Below, piece after piece: positions 35,518-46,652 of a DNA stretch of 64,000 nucleotides; the first letter of the stretch is position 1; each line of letters starts with the position of its first letter. The DNA comes from Dermanyssus gallinae. Its lineage: Eukaryota; Arthropoda; Arachnida; Mesostigmata; Dermanyssidae. The notes below the pieces were generated by a model. The model saw only the letters and a program-made list of their open reading frames with translations, searched no databases and was not told the origin of the DNA. A program made the translations under genes and the position numbers. The stretch spans positions 62,001 through 126,000 of the forward strand of contig QVRM01003977.1 in assembly GCA_003439945.1 (NCBI GenBank), given 5' to 3'.

Positions 35518-35585
35518 GTGTCAGATCTTAGCCGGCATGCCGAAGCACCCGTTTCCGGCGGTCGCCACGAGGAGGCGCCTGACAC
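35518..35585 (-). ncRNA. HDV-like self-cleaving ribozyme candidate
   Basis: On minus, P2 is a perfect 7 bp helix (GTGTCAG 35585-35579 with CTGACAC 35524-35518). P3 is GCC/GGC closing the hallmark TCCTCG loop. GACCGCC then fills the P1 3' strand position and is followed by GG (P1.1). P4 is a stem capped by TTCG (GGGTGC-TTCG-GCAT…CC). The hallmark J4/2 motif GGCTAAG precedes the P2 3' strand. The weak point is P1: the best 5' strand, GGTACAC, pairs at only about 4 of 7 positions, so activity may be lost. HDV-like ribozymes are known at the 5' ends of R2 and several other non-LTR retrotransposons. Confidence 0.5.
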
Positions 35586-35929
35586 GTGTACCTATGACTG
35601 TCACTTATCGGTACCTGTATTCCTATACGAAACAAACACAAACTGCTGTACATTTCGACCGATTGGAGAGCGGGTTCTGACACCCTTTGGGGTGTCAGCA
35701 CACCGCGGTGCCTCGTGAACCAATAAAAAGACCGAGCAGCATGGCTTAATAACCATCCGTTGCTCGGCCGTGCTTTGCATTAGACCCAATGCTACGTGTC
35801 GTCATTCATTGTTCCTGAGTCCCTCGGGCTGCAGTACCCGTCCGGATGAGTCTACATCCCCAAGCTGACTTAGCGTAACACAACAACGTTACATTTGGTG
35901 GAGATGCGGGGTACAACGTTACAATATCA

Positions 35930-36450
35930 TAAGTCCGGGTTTGACCCCAGCGCAATTCATAATGTACATATAGCTGCCGATGGCTTGTTTCTTGTGTAAC
36001 CCACAAATGAATATGCACTTCAGTACGTACTATATATTGGCAGAATACGTATGTAACATAATGCTATATGATATGTAATCATGCAAAATCAAGCATTTCC
36101 AGAACGTTTTGATTTCCTATCCAATATATCAACACTAAGCTAGAATCAGTAACTAACACGTGTGAGTAGTCCAGATCCAGCAAGGCAGACAAAGCACTGC
36201 CCTGCACTGACTGACTTCAAACGGAACGTCCGAAATGTGCACAACACAAAAATAAAAGAACAACACGAAAAAAGCAACAATGTCGAGTGAGAGTCGAGCT
36301 GATTTAGTGAGTGGACAGACGAGTGGGGTGGTTGGTTAAGTGCGTACAGAGCATGGTCCTTGAATAGACAGACATTCTACGACAGCTTCTGCTGCTGCTG
36401 CTGTTTGAAGAAATCAAGCAGTGGCAGTATGTGTGAGTGATGACCATTAG
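35930..36450. other. intergenic, no supported gene
   Basis: Short unstructured open frames only. Confidence 0.5.
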
Positions 36451-36456
36451 CATCAC

Positions 36457-36535
36457 CAACATGATGATGATGATGATGATGATGACGAAGATGATCACCA
36501 TTGTCAGCATCATCATCATCATCACTATCATCACT
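36457..36535 (+). repeat. (GAT)n / (ATC)n repeat
   Basis: Imperfect GAT then ATC trinucleotide blocks; these give poly-His, poly-Asp and poly-Ile frames. Confidence 0.8.
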
Positions 36536-36637
36536 ACGACGAGTGGGATGGATCGTCAATGAGCAAACGTGGGATTGCACAGATTCGTTCGTGTCAGATG
36601 TTCGTGTACGGCGTTCGTACGACATTATCTGATCCCG

Positions 36638-36725
36638 CTGCTGCTACTGCTGCCGCTACTGTTGTTTAAGACAATATTGTTGTTGTTGTTGTTGTTGCTG
36701 CTGCTGTTGTTGTTGTTGTTGTTGC

Positions 36726-36762
<37 letters not shown>

Positions 36763-36900
36763 GCTACTGCTGTTCTTGTTGTTATTGCTATTGCTACTGC
36801 TGTTCTTGTTGTTGTTGCTGTTGTTGGTGTTGTTGTTGTTGTTGCTACTGCTGTTGTTGCTACTGTTGTTGTTGTTGTTGCTACTGTTGTTGTTGTCGTC
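36638..36900 (+). repeat. (TTG/CTG)n trinucleotide repeat, ~260 bp
   Basis: Long imperfect TTG/CTG array upstream of the main gene. Poly-Leu (plus), poly-Asn and poly-Thr (minus) frames are artefacts. Confidence 0.9.
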
Positions 36901-36904
36901 GCGG

Positions 36905-37956
36905 TGCCACCACCGCCTCTGCGTAGCTGTGACAACGACAGTGACGTGAGTGGAGATGGGATGCGCGCGTGCGACCCTGCATGCGTGCTTGACTTTGATT
37001 GCCTTGGGCAATGAACGCACGCGGGCCATCGTGCGCGCGCGGGAGAGAGATAGACAGAGGGGGTTAAGCAAAGGAGACAGAGAGAGAAAGCTACCGGTGG
37101 TAATCGAAGCCGCGCGGTGGTCTGGTCGGCGAGGGCTGCTGCTGATCTTCGGGCCGGGCAGGCGCCGTTGGCACAACGGACGTCAACGAGTCTTCTTATT
37201 CCCCCTCGCCTTCATCTTTCCACTTCTTCTGCTGCTGCTCTTTCTTCATGTTCTTCTTCATCAGCTTCTTCTGCATCTGTTTCTCCTTTCTCTCTTAATG
37301 TCTCGCCGTCGTAGTTATACGCCCGCGGCGGAGACGCACCAGACTGGTTGGCAGGCTATCGGACTAGACGATATCTCATACCTCCGACAGCAGTCGACTT
37401 GACGCCTTGATTCCGAGCAGACAGTGACGTCCGTCGATGAGGTGCGCGAACCGAGCTTCACCTCACAGTGGTCGTCGTGGTTGCGTTGGTTGTGGTTGTG
37501 GTGGTGGTTGTGGTGGTGGTGGTGGTTGTGGGGATGACGGATGGTGACGGAGAGAAGTGTACATTTTGTGTGCATGCTAACTAATGTGTGTAAGTGTTTG
37601 TGCTCGCCGCAGGGAAGTAGTGGTGGTTGTGGTGATGCTGCTACTGTGTTTCTGCTATGTTGCGACGGCTATGTTGACGGCGTCAAGTGACAAACCATCT
37701 GCTGCCCAACGACGTACGTGAGAAACAAACCAAGCAGTTCTGAACCAGGCATGAGTAACTCGAGTCGAGGATCGTACATCGAACATACCTATCTATCTAT
37801 CTATCCGGTGAAGAACCTGTGAGCAAGCGCCAGCGGACACACACAGGATCTTCGTAGACCCCCAGCAAAGTAGGATGCTATATGTTTGTACACATTTGAA
37901 GTTGCGCTTCTAACAGGGCTACGCAGGAACGTCGGCGTACCACAAATGCGTGCAAG
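36905..37956 (+). promoter_or_regulatory. GC-rich region upstream of secreted-protein gene
   Basis: GC- and CpG-richer sequence with (GGT)n near 37490-37540 and (CTAT)n near 37785-37803. A pyrimidine-containing 'cttctaacag' at 37907-37916 could be a splice acceptor 40 bases before the ATG, so the 5' UTR may be spliced. No TATA box or initiator can be assigned with confidence. Confidence 0.35.
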
Positions 37957-40900
37957 ATGGCCCAAAACGCCGTGCTGTTCGCCGTCATCCTGGCGCTGTG
38001 CTTAAGCGTCGGCCAGTCTGTGCCCGTACAACGGACTACGCTGCGCACTGTGATCGCGCAACACATCGACAACGGGACCGCTGCCGATATTCTCGCCAAT
38101 GCGCTGCTCGAGGCGCTCCACGATGAGCGCACGCAGCAAGAAACGAAGAGCGATTTGTCGACGCCCGCCGCCGCGATCAGCTATGTGGCTGACGCCTCGA
38201 CGCCCAAGATCGTGAGTGTGGCCAACAAGATTATCGAGGAGTCAAGTACGGACGACTTGAAGGCGGCTGTCGAGCAGCTGTCGAAAATGGAGGCCAAGCA
38301 GAAACTCGTGTCAATTGAAATCGTCAAGCTTGATGAAAAAAGCACTCGCCACCAAGAATTAGCTGCACGAACCGTAGACGAACAACCTCAGCAGACCTCA
38401 AAGAAACGAACGCGAAAAATTCGCAGACGAAAGATCGTTAGTAAGAACGGCGTTGCACACGGCGCCGACGGCGCAGCAAACGTCCCAAGCAATAGTGAGG
38501 CAGTATTACCCGGCAGCAATACAACGGATTATCCCGGCTCTATAGCCACAAACGAAGAAACAACATCAGCTCCGACGATCACAACGGATGCCACAGTTGC
38601 TACGACTATCGAAGACACAACACATACGCCCACCACCGAAAAAACATTTATCCGAGAAAACAAGCTCTTCGGGAGTCCTTGATTCTGCAGAAGCTTCAAC
38701 TTCATTCGTCTCGGCGGCATCAGGCGTCGTGCATGATGCAGATAGTATCGCGTCGATGGATACCATTGATCAAGCGACCAGCGTTTCGATAGATCAAGAA
38801 GATCCCAGAATAATAGATGCAATTCAAACAAATCTCTCGAGTACATCTGTGATGGACAGAGCTCGAAACGTGTCGAGTCTTGTGAAAACAATCGGCACTC
38901 AAGTGAACAATATCACGAAGATTGCTCGTTTCAATGAGACGCTCCCGCAGGACGAAGCTCAAGTGTCTCCTCTCACCACCGAAGAGACGCCCTCGCTTCT
39001 ACCTGCCGTTCAGGCACCGTCCGCTACATCGGAACTTCGCACAGTTTTTCTGCGCCGACCCTCCGAGACACAGAGTGTGCCAGTTCTGTCGCATTCTCGA
39101 AAAGTGGCTGCAGTTGACCTAAGTCACGTGCACTTGTACCCTAAGGTACCGGTGTTGACGGGAGCTCACCGGGTTGCCGTTGATATTGGAGGTTTACGCT
39201 ATACGCAGGCGCTTCGACGTATCAAATTTAAGGTGCCCAAGAACAACATTCAGAACGTGGTCGTACCAAGCGGATACTCTCTACTGCGAGACGAGACCGT
39301 GGCGGCCGCGTCGCCATCAGTTTCGCACGACGAATTCACCTTTGTGCGAGAGCTGACCACCGTACCCGCTGTACCGACGACAGAAGCTACAACTCCCGGC
39401 TACGAAGGGTCGATCTCTATCAGAACGCCGCAGAACACAAAGCATATCACACCGGCGCCATCACCGCCGACGACGACGACGACAACAACGACGGCAAGCG
39501 AGCGATCCGCTACGGTGACAGTTTCGCCAGGCCGGGCGCAAGTGACGTCGAGTGAAGGCATCACGTCGGATGAAACCGATTCCACTGAGGAATCGAATAC
39601 CACTACTCCTGCTGCTACTACTACTATTACTACTACTACCGATGCGACAATTACTTCGCTGGCCACCAACCCGGCGATCGAGCTCGAGGTGGCCACACCA
39701 ATGCCAGATGTGGCAGAGACCACTTCTGAAGACGTGGGCATAAGAGCGATTCGCACGTCGACCCAGTCAACGGCTCGACTCTCTTCCTCTTCTCCGAACC
39801 ACCAAACAGTACCTGACACGCAAGTGGAAACCGACCATAGCAACACTGAGGCTAACGACATACGAATCCAGCACGTGGCAACGTATGATGGGCCAAATCC
39901 CGATAGAGTAACGGGCGTCGGGACTTCGATTCGAGTCCCAAGTGAGCCCCATGACTCAGCGGATTCCGCCGAGACCACAACACCGTTCACTGATACCTTA
40001 ACCAGGCGTGGTTTGCCTGCAGAACTTGACCGAACCACCACCGATCAGCATCTTACAAATCTCGCCGAGAGCGACTCTGTGGAGTCGGAAAACAGCCAAT
40101 CGAGTCCCCCAAGTGGGCAAAGTATTGATTCGCCTCTACCGGATAGCAACACCGATCACGAGGCAGCACTGGGTGAACATTCTATGCGCAATGATTCAAG
40201 AGTACCCATGGACTATGTCGAACCCGTTGTGCAGACAAACGTACCTTTGTCTAAAGCTAGTTTGGCTGCAGCTGAGCACGCGAACAGAACCTACCTACAA
40301 GAAGAAGCAGCAGCAGGACTTCAGTCAAATGAAACTTCGACAACTGCAGTTGAGTACCTTGTTGACGGACAGAGTGTCAAAACAACAGGGCATCTGCGTG
40401 TAGCCCTTTCGGCGGAGCCAGGCGGCAATGAATCACTGGGTGCTCAGAGTGAGAAACAAAGCGCACTTCAAAACACCGAAGATGCACTCACTCGTCATCA
40501 GCATACACGTCAGCCGATCGTACCGTTTCAGCTCGAAAGCTTATCAAGCACAGCAAAACGATCCCAAGATACCGTACCCATTACAAACGAAGAAGCAATC
40601 GAAGAACAACGAGATCATGAAGTATCTACTGTGAAGGCAGCTACAGCTCGAATAGGCCATGCGGACACACAGTATGTTGAAGCGAATACTGGCTTCGCTG
40701 AATCGCCGCCTAGCGAACAAACTTCGGCAGAGCCGCTAGAGAAACTTCATGGTGAGTTCGTGCAAATCGAAGAAGTACAGCGTGACAACACAGCGAAAAT
40801 CGCTTCTGCAAGCTTGTTTGCACAAAACAGTACAGCGATAAACGACTCTGTAGCAGAAGTGAGTAGGCAACAAACCCCACCCGCCGAGGTGCTGTCGGTT

Positions 40901-42283
40901 GAAGGGAGCCCCAAACTTAGCAGTGCCAAGGATTTATTGACATCAGCTCGTACTCCAGCCCAAGCTGTATTGGAGTCCACTGTACAGCTTCAAGGTCAGG
41001 GCGGCGAAACTTCTAGTTTAGCGGCTGAAGAAGACGAGGATGACTTGGAAGAATTCGAAGACTATATAGACGACGATAGCGAATCTCTCAACGAAGACGA
41101 AAGTTATATTGAAGTTGGTGACTCAGCAGATAACACCTCCACGAAAGTAGTTAGCGACCAGCCAAGTCGTGATGTTGAGGAGAGAGTCATTCTTGAAGGT
41201 ACAACTGAAAAAATCCTAAATGATCAAGGCCGTACTGCTATTGCGGGACCGAATGATACTTCTGGTGAAGCTCCCGACGATAAGCTAAATGCATTACTTT
41301 CTGAGCCTAAGTCTATAACCAAACAGCCGAAAATGCAACTGCTTGACCAGGTAAATGTCCCTGTCATGCCATTTGGAGGTAGCCGTTTTGCGGCGCTCAG
41401 TTTTGAGAAACAAAGCAACGGTGAGATGCGTATGATCTTGAATAATGTTATAGCAATTGTCCGTCAAGAAATGATGCCCGCAGAAACACCGAGGTCCGCT
41501 GAAGATACTGAACAGGATGTCGAGAATTTCCCAGACCCAGGTGAAAGCGTTCCAGGCCCAGATGAAAGCGTTCCAGGCCCAGATGAAAGCGTTCTAGGCC
41601 CAGGCGAAAACGTCTCAGGCCCAGGCGGCGAAAACGCCCCAGACCCAGGCAAAAGCGCCCCAGGCCCAGGCCAAAGCGCCCCAGACTATCAGGAGGCAGA
41701 CAACACCGCCAAACAAAAGGAACGAATACTAGTTCCACATCCTCCTATACTTTCGCAACCTAAGGAAGCCGACCAGTTTAGCTCGCGAAACAACGTAACG
41801 TTGATCACCGAGGCAAAAACGCACGAGGACGGGAGCGTAATCATGCCCGAGGCGCCGACGATTATCATGCAGGTGCCTCCGCCCGCGACGTCTGTCGCCC
41901 GATTCGCCCTGCGACGAATTCCGGCACACATCAATGTGCCCAGCGTTTACGAAATTCTGGACCCTGAAGCAGCCCGAAACAGCGTTGGCGGCCGCAACGT
42001 CGCCGGCCGAGCGATAGTCACCCTGCCTCTTCTGCCACTCCGAGCGATTCCTCCCATCCAGCAGAACTACTACCGCTACAGTAATGGACAGCTCCTGCCC
42101 TCGATTACGGTCGACAGTCATAGATACGCCGCTCCCCCGTACGAGCCGCATCTCCTTGGACAGCGGCGCAACATCTATCCCCGCCAGCAGCCTCAGACTC
42201 AGTCCGCGTATACACCGATCTACGAGCGGATACCCCCACATAGTTTGGCTACGCGTCAAGGCAGTATTTTTTACATCAACTGA
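37957..42283 (+). CDS. large secreted, cysteine-free, mucin-like acidic protein (~1,440 aa; one apparent frameshift)
   Basis: No family recognised. The start at 37957 has a good context (gcaagATGG) and opens a signal peptide (MAQNAVLFAVILALCLSVG, cleavage near GQS-VP). Residues ~25-125 are Ala/Leu/Lys-rich and likely helical. A basic cluster with RRRK (residues ~149-163) could be a proprotein-convertase site. A very long Ser/Thr/Pro/Glu-rich region follows, with poly-Thr stretches suited to O-glycosylation and several N-x-S/T sites, then an acidic block (AAEEDEDDLEEFEDYIDDDS). A Pro-Gly repeat lies at 41535-41690, and the C-terminus is Tyr/Pro/Arg-rich, ending RQGSIFYIN. No cysteine follows the signal peptide. 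The reading frame changes by +1 at an A6 run (38639-38644): frame 1 ends at TGA 38680-38682 while frame 2 continues to the TGA at 42281-42283. An assembly or allelic indel is most likely. An extracellular, cuticular or mucosal structural role is inference from composition only. Confidence 0.88.
38639..38644 (+). other. A6 run at the frameshift point of the secreted-protein gene
   Basis: Before the run the coding frame is …TPTTE; removing one A continues as KHLSEKTSSSGVLDSAEAST and onwards for 1,200 codons. With all six A the protein ends 12 codons later. No intron signals surround it. Confidence 0.75.
41535..41690 (+). repeat. in-frame Pro-Gly-rich coding repeat
   Basis: Units of 24-33 bp encoding P-G-P-(D/G)-E-(S/N)-V and then P-G-x-S-A-P type repeats, e.g. 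PGPDESVPGPDESVLGPGEN. Whole-codon period shows the array is maintained as protein. Confidence 0.85.
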
Positions 42284-42523
42284 GCTTGCCAGCCATTAGC
42301 CGCTGGTGATAGAGGGAGGCCGACACAGGCTATGTCATTTGTGTTGACGGACGTATTTGTTTGGACTGCTGTGAAGAAGAAACAAACAAACAAACACCTC
42401 CTCCTGTTTCTGGTGTGTTGCCGTTCACGTAACAGACAATCAGACTTCAAGTAAAGCCGAGTAAAAAAACGTCTGTAAAGAGAGAAAGATACATTATATG
42501 TTAGACCCTTGTATAGTAAACGC

Positions 42524-42547
42524 CATATATATATATATATATATATA
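42524..42547. repeat. (TA)n in 3' UTR
   Basis: Short AT run between the stop codon and the polyadenylation signal of the secreted-protein gene. Confidence 0.85.
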
Positions 42548-42564
42548 AAAACAAGGAACTCAAA

Positions 42565-42570
42565 AATAAA
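42565..42570 (+). terminator. polyadenylation signal AATAAA
   Basis: First AATAAA after the stop at 42283, giving a 3' UTR of about 300 bases. Confidence 0.6.
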
Positions 42571-42599
42571 GGGCACTATTTTTTTCTGATAAACATAGG

Positions 42600-45170
42600 G
42601 AGGGAAGCTACGATGGTAGCCGGTGGAACAATCGTTTCCTATCGTCGTCAACAACTGGCAAGTTTCGCCAAATCAAACGGCAAACTTTTGGCAGCAGCGA
42701 CGACGTTAGTGTGTGAAGCAGTACAGGAACCGTAGGACGGGACGGTAACTTTATCGAATCGGAGAGTGAATCATGTTTGTCATCATGTTTATGCGCATGT
42801 GCGCATGTGTGGGCGTTAACACAGTGTCGCTAAGTTATCCGCGTAGGTGTAAAAATACGCGCGCGGCGCATTAGTAACCGGCGATTTAGTATAGCGCGCC
42901 CTGTTTGTGGGGCCGTTCAGCCGCAGCTGTGGGCGTCAAAATCGATCGAACAATCCCCCGCTCCGCACTACCGCGCCTCTCTTCTGACTTCTTAAAGTAG
43001 TTGACACGCCGACTTTGGTGACAATGTCCAGTGAGACACGGTGGAGAACCTCGAGACAGCAACCAGCCGTCACCCGCTGTGATGGGTCCATCCACCATCG
43101 CCGTTGCCACCACACTCCTCTATTCACAACTGACGACTGGTCTTGAAACGGGAATGAACTGCCCGCTCATTTCTTCAACAAGTTATAGCGTGGCCTAAAC
43201 GTAATTTAACGGGTAGTCTTGGAACTAGAATGGACTGCTCGTGCATTCTACTTCAATGATTACTATTACGTGATCTAAACGTATCACGTACGTGACAGAA
43301 TTTCACACTCTACGGCAACGACCGGCCGGTGCGATAACGCATGCAATAGCCTCCGAGTTATCGCGACAAGGGAAAGGGGAAGAAGAGTCATTGCTACGTC
43401 GTCAGTCATTACTGATATACAGATATCATCACCACTACAAAGTAACTAAACTTCGACGCAGTACCAACTGACGCACATCTATCTGAGGTATCACCTACAC
43501 ATAACCTTGCAATGTACCCGTGAAGCTTTGCAGCGGCCGGGGCGGGGGGAGGGGAGGGGAGGGTAGGTGTAGGAGAGAGAGATATTATGCTCGTTCCGTC
43601 TGACCGCCTGCAGCACTCTATAATTTCGGTGGCTCGTTTATGTCCTTTATTTGATACGTATTAGTGGAACGTAGTTTACTACTATTATGGTTTTTCTTAT
43701 TCTTATTGTTATTATTATTACAGTTCTGATTGTTACGGTTATTTCGTCGCTGTTCCGTCGGGCGCTGAACGGAACACTTACTTCAATACAATGCCGCCTT
43801 TCTAAATCACTTTTCCTCGTAGTCTGCTTACTTGTCTTAAACGTTGTTAACGTGTTAACATGGCTCGGCAGACTTGTGTGCTCGCCTCCCTTGCCCCGTC
43901 GGCCTTCCGTTAGCGATGAGCGCTTTTCTAGCGTCTGATTGCTGAACCGCCACGATCGTCGTTTGCCCAGAGGCAACGCGATCGTCTTGAACGGTCGGTT
44001 TTGTTGTTGGTCCTGCACCGGTCCACTGCCGTATCTGTCGCTTCGCTTTAGTAATCGTTCATAAGTTGATAAGTCGCTGAAATATATTAGACAAATTCAC
44101 AGACGACAACGAACCGAGAGCTTGGCCGTTTGTCTGTGTACTGCTGTTGCATGCCAGAAGGAGGAGCACGGCCCTACTGGGGTCGTCCACACTAAAACAC
44201 CCACCACCCCACATACAAACGTACACAAATACAGGGTCACACGGATGTCTGACGTCACGTGCCTATTCGTCACGTGCAGATCATCACAAATCGAGAAGCA
44301 CCAAACAAGATTAAACAATTAAGCAAACAGATAAATAACAAAAACTGATCACTAGCAAATGTGTGTAGCGAACCGTTTGGCTGTGGCGGCATCTCTCAGG
44401 AAAAAGGCGGCGGCGGAGAAGCAGCGAAAAGGCACGAATCTGAAGAAGGATTTATTTTTCAAGACCAAGAACTCAAGAACAAAATTTGTTTCTCGAGACC
44501 AAGAACTCAAAAAGAGGAACATGAGAAAGAGATGATGAGAAGAAAATAATGACGATGAAACAGACGCGTCTTAATCGAACATAGTTCGTTACATATCTGC
44601 GTGGGGGTGGTGGTCACTGCTGGGGGGGTCACCTTGACTCTCTCTCTCCCTCTCTTGTACCCCTCTCTCTTTCTCTCTCTCGGTTGCACCCCTCTCTCTC
44701 TCTCTTTCTCGCTCTCTCTGACGGTTGTTTCTTTCTCACACTATCTCTTTCATTTCTCTGACCGCTCTATGCTTTTGTGCTTCTGCACTCTTCGCACACA
44801 GTTCGGTTTTTCCGTCTGTTTTCAGCGGTTTTATTGCACGAATCAGTGGTGATCGGGCGACGGCGTTCGCGTTCCGCATTTCCGTGGAACGCACTCAATT
44901 GGTGCGTCTGGCCACGCACGTCCGGCCACCACAGCATAGTATAACATAGCTCCTTAGCCCAGCTGAGTCGTCAGCATCCCGGGCGCACATTGCGCCACTG
45001 TGGCTACATCATTTCGCCCGCCTGCTTGCCTGTCCACCCCCGAATTGTTCTTTATTCAGTCGTATCATTTCCATTTGTTTGTACAATTTATCATTCGCTT
45101 ATCCAGATACAGCAGCTGCCTTCACCATTTGCTGTAGGTGACGAGACATTCGTTGTGTTCACAGCGGTCT
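42600..45170. other. intergenic, no supported gene
   Basis: Contains a C/T-rich (CT)n block at 44636-44722 and short open frames (up to 123 codons, minus, 43647-44018) without recognisable features. Confidence 0.5.
44636..44722 (+). repeat. (CT)n microsatellite
   Basis: Runs of CTCTCT with two interruptions by a repeated 'cacccctctctct' block. Confidence 0.85.
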
Positions 45171-45177
45171 GCCGTCA

Positions 45178-45325
45178 TTGCTGCTGCTGCTGTTGCCTTC
45201 AGAGTTGTTTTTGCTGCTGCATCTGTTGTTATTGTTCTTGTTATTCTTGTTGTTGTTGTTGCTATTTTTATTGCTACTGTTGCTGCTGCTTTTGTTGTTG
45301 TTGTTGTTATTGTTGTTGCTGTGGT
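45178..45325 (+). repeat. (TTG/CTG)n trinucleotide repeat
   Basis: Imperfect array open in all frames; poly-Leu, poly-Cys and poly-Val translations are artefacts. Confidence 0.9.
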
Positions 45326-45507
45326 TAGCCGCAATCTTCTGTGAATGTCGTGATCTGCACAATCACTGAAATCTGCGATCCTTCAAAATTCACTCTCTCC
45401 GAAGCGTAAATAGGTACCGTAGATGATACCGACTATACGTCACCCCATCTTTAAGTGCTACATTTACTTGGTTTTAAAAAGCCAAGCTTGTTTTTGCTTA
45501 TGGTTCA

Positions 45508-45641
<134 letters not shown>

Positions 45642-46199
45642 CACACGTGTTTCTAGTTCTAATCAATTTTCCGCTATCAGAACAGATCTAGACCGGTTTT
45701 TTGGCAGACGCCACATTGTTCGCGCCGTCACAGTTGGCCTTGCGCCGCCGAGCAGATTCGGTCTGAAATTGTCAAATAACAGACAAAAAAAAAGTATTTG
45801 ATAAGACAGTGCCGTCTAGTCGAATCGCGTCCGACTGATAAACGCGGCAGGTAGCAATTTTGGTGGTAGAAACTGCGACGGCCGCAGGTGCCGATGCAGC
45901 AGCCGAGCCAGCAGTAACAACACGAACGTGTCCAAGATGAGAAAGATTACGTACACATATTGCGTGCCGCGCTGACTCGTCGTGTCGGCGTACATTCAAG
46001 TGCTGATCAGTGCGAGACGGGGACGCTCTTTGTGATGGTGACGATGGGAAAGATGATCGGTCGGATCTGTCTGTTTCAATCGCTACCCAATCGACGTTGG
46101 GCCAAACAGGTTACGAGTGCAATGCGGCGTTTTGTGCGAGCGAAAGTGCTCATTATTGAATTCTCTTTGCGACGCATCAATCAAACATCTACCGCAACC

Positions 46200-46260
46200 A
46201 TTACTATTACTACTACTACTACTAGTACTACTACTACTACTACTACTATGACTACTACAC
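46200..46260 (+). repeat. (TAC)n trinucleotide repeat
   Basis: Imperfect TAC/ACT array. Confidence 0.85.
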
Positions 46261-46562
46261 GGCGGCCGATGCGTTTAAAATGGCCATCATGATGAGTGTA
46301 CAGACACACACACCGATACTTTGGTCAAATCAAACGCGCCGACTCTCAACACAGTTGTAGTAGTCCATCCATTATAGGCAATGGATAGCGGCGGCGCGTA
46401 TTAAATTGATTTGTCGGTTCGGTGGCAAGTTCAATCCGACCCGCCAGCCACTAGCGCCAACGTCTGTTAGAAGGGAACTGCGTTAGGTGTTGCTTTCTGT
46501 CGTTGGCTCTATTAGTTTTGTAATATACTAGTTTTGAGTGCCGCTTAAACTGATATCTATGA

Positions 46563-46565
<3 letters not shown>

Positions 46566-46646
<81 letters not shown>
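46566..46646. repeat. (TA)n microsatellite
   Basis: AT run. Confidence 0.95.

Positions 46647-46652
<6 letters not shown>

Larger units (their letters stand above)
34849..35612 (-). mobile_element. 764 bp retroposon-like insertion with 28S-like ends and HDV-like ribozyme signature
   Basis: Interrupts the 3' LTR with a 13 bp duplication, acctgtattccta, at 34836-34848 and 35613-35625, a length typical of target-primed retroposition. On minus, the 5' ~120 bases carry an HDV-like ribozyme signature (35585-35518). A 23-base match to the conserved 28S rRNA R2-site region (35514-35492) follows. The 3' ~45 bases (34896-34852) again resemble 28S sequence just upstream of the R2 site. The ~600 bases between have no recognised motif and no long coding frame. 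I infer a non-autonomous element of an R2-like, rDNA-associated lineage; no RT is present to prove it. Confidence 0.6.
32411..35923 (+). mobile_element. non-autonomous LTR retrotransposon (no pol)
   Basis: Two LTRs in direct orientation (32411-32982 and 34558-35923, the latter split by a 764 bp insertion) flank 1,575 bp of internal sequence. LTR ends are TGT(A/G)ACG…CGTTACA. ATAT flanks the element on both sides (32407-32410 and 35924-35927), consistent with a 4 bp target duplication. A primer-binding-site-like TGGTGGAGATGC follows LTR1, and a polypurine tract precedes LTR2. The internal region encodes only low-complexity repeats; no protease, RT, RNase H or integrase motif is visible. Mobilisation in trans by a Ty3/gypsy-like relative is inference. 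Confidence 0.8.
34558..35923 (+). repeat. 3' LTR of non-autonomous element, split by an insertion
   Basis: LTR sequence is 34558-34848 plus 35613-35923; the rest is inserted. Compared with LTR1 it lacks ~40 bp near its start. Both LTRs end with the same duplicated segment 'acgttacatttggtggagat' … 'acaacgttaca'. Confidence 0.75.

Noticed and set aside
36638..36900. Poly-Leu, poly-Asn and poly-Thr proteins over trinucleotide arrays here and at 3.7, 9.0, 18.9, 45.2 and 47.2 kb
   Set aside because: Open in every frame because of the repeat itself; no flanking coding sequence.
38588..42283. A separate gene starting at the ATG at 38588
   Set aside because: The ATG is an out-of-frame coincidence inside the upstream coding region; the frame simply continues the secreted protein after a one-base shift.
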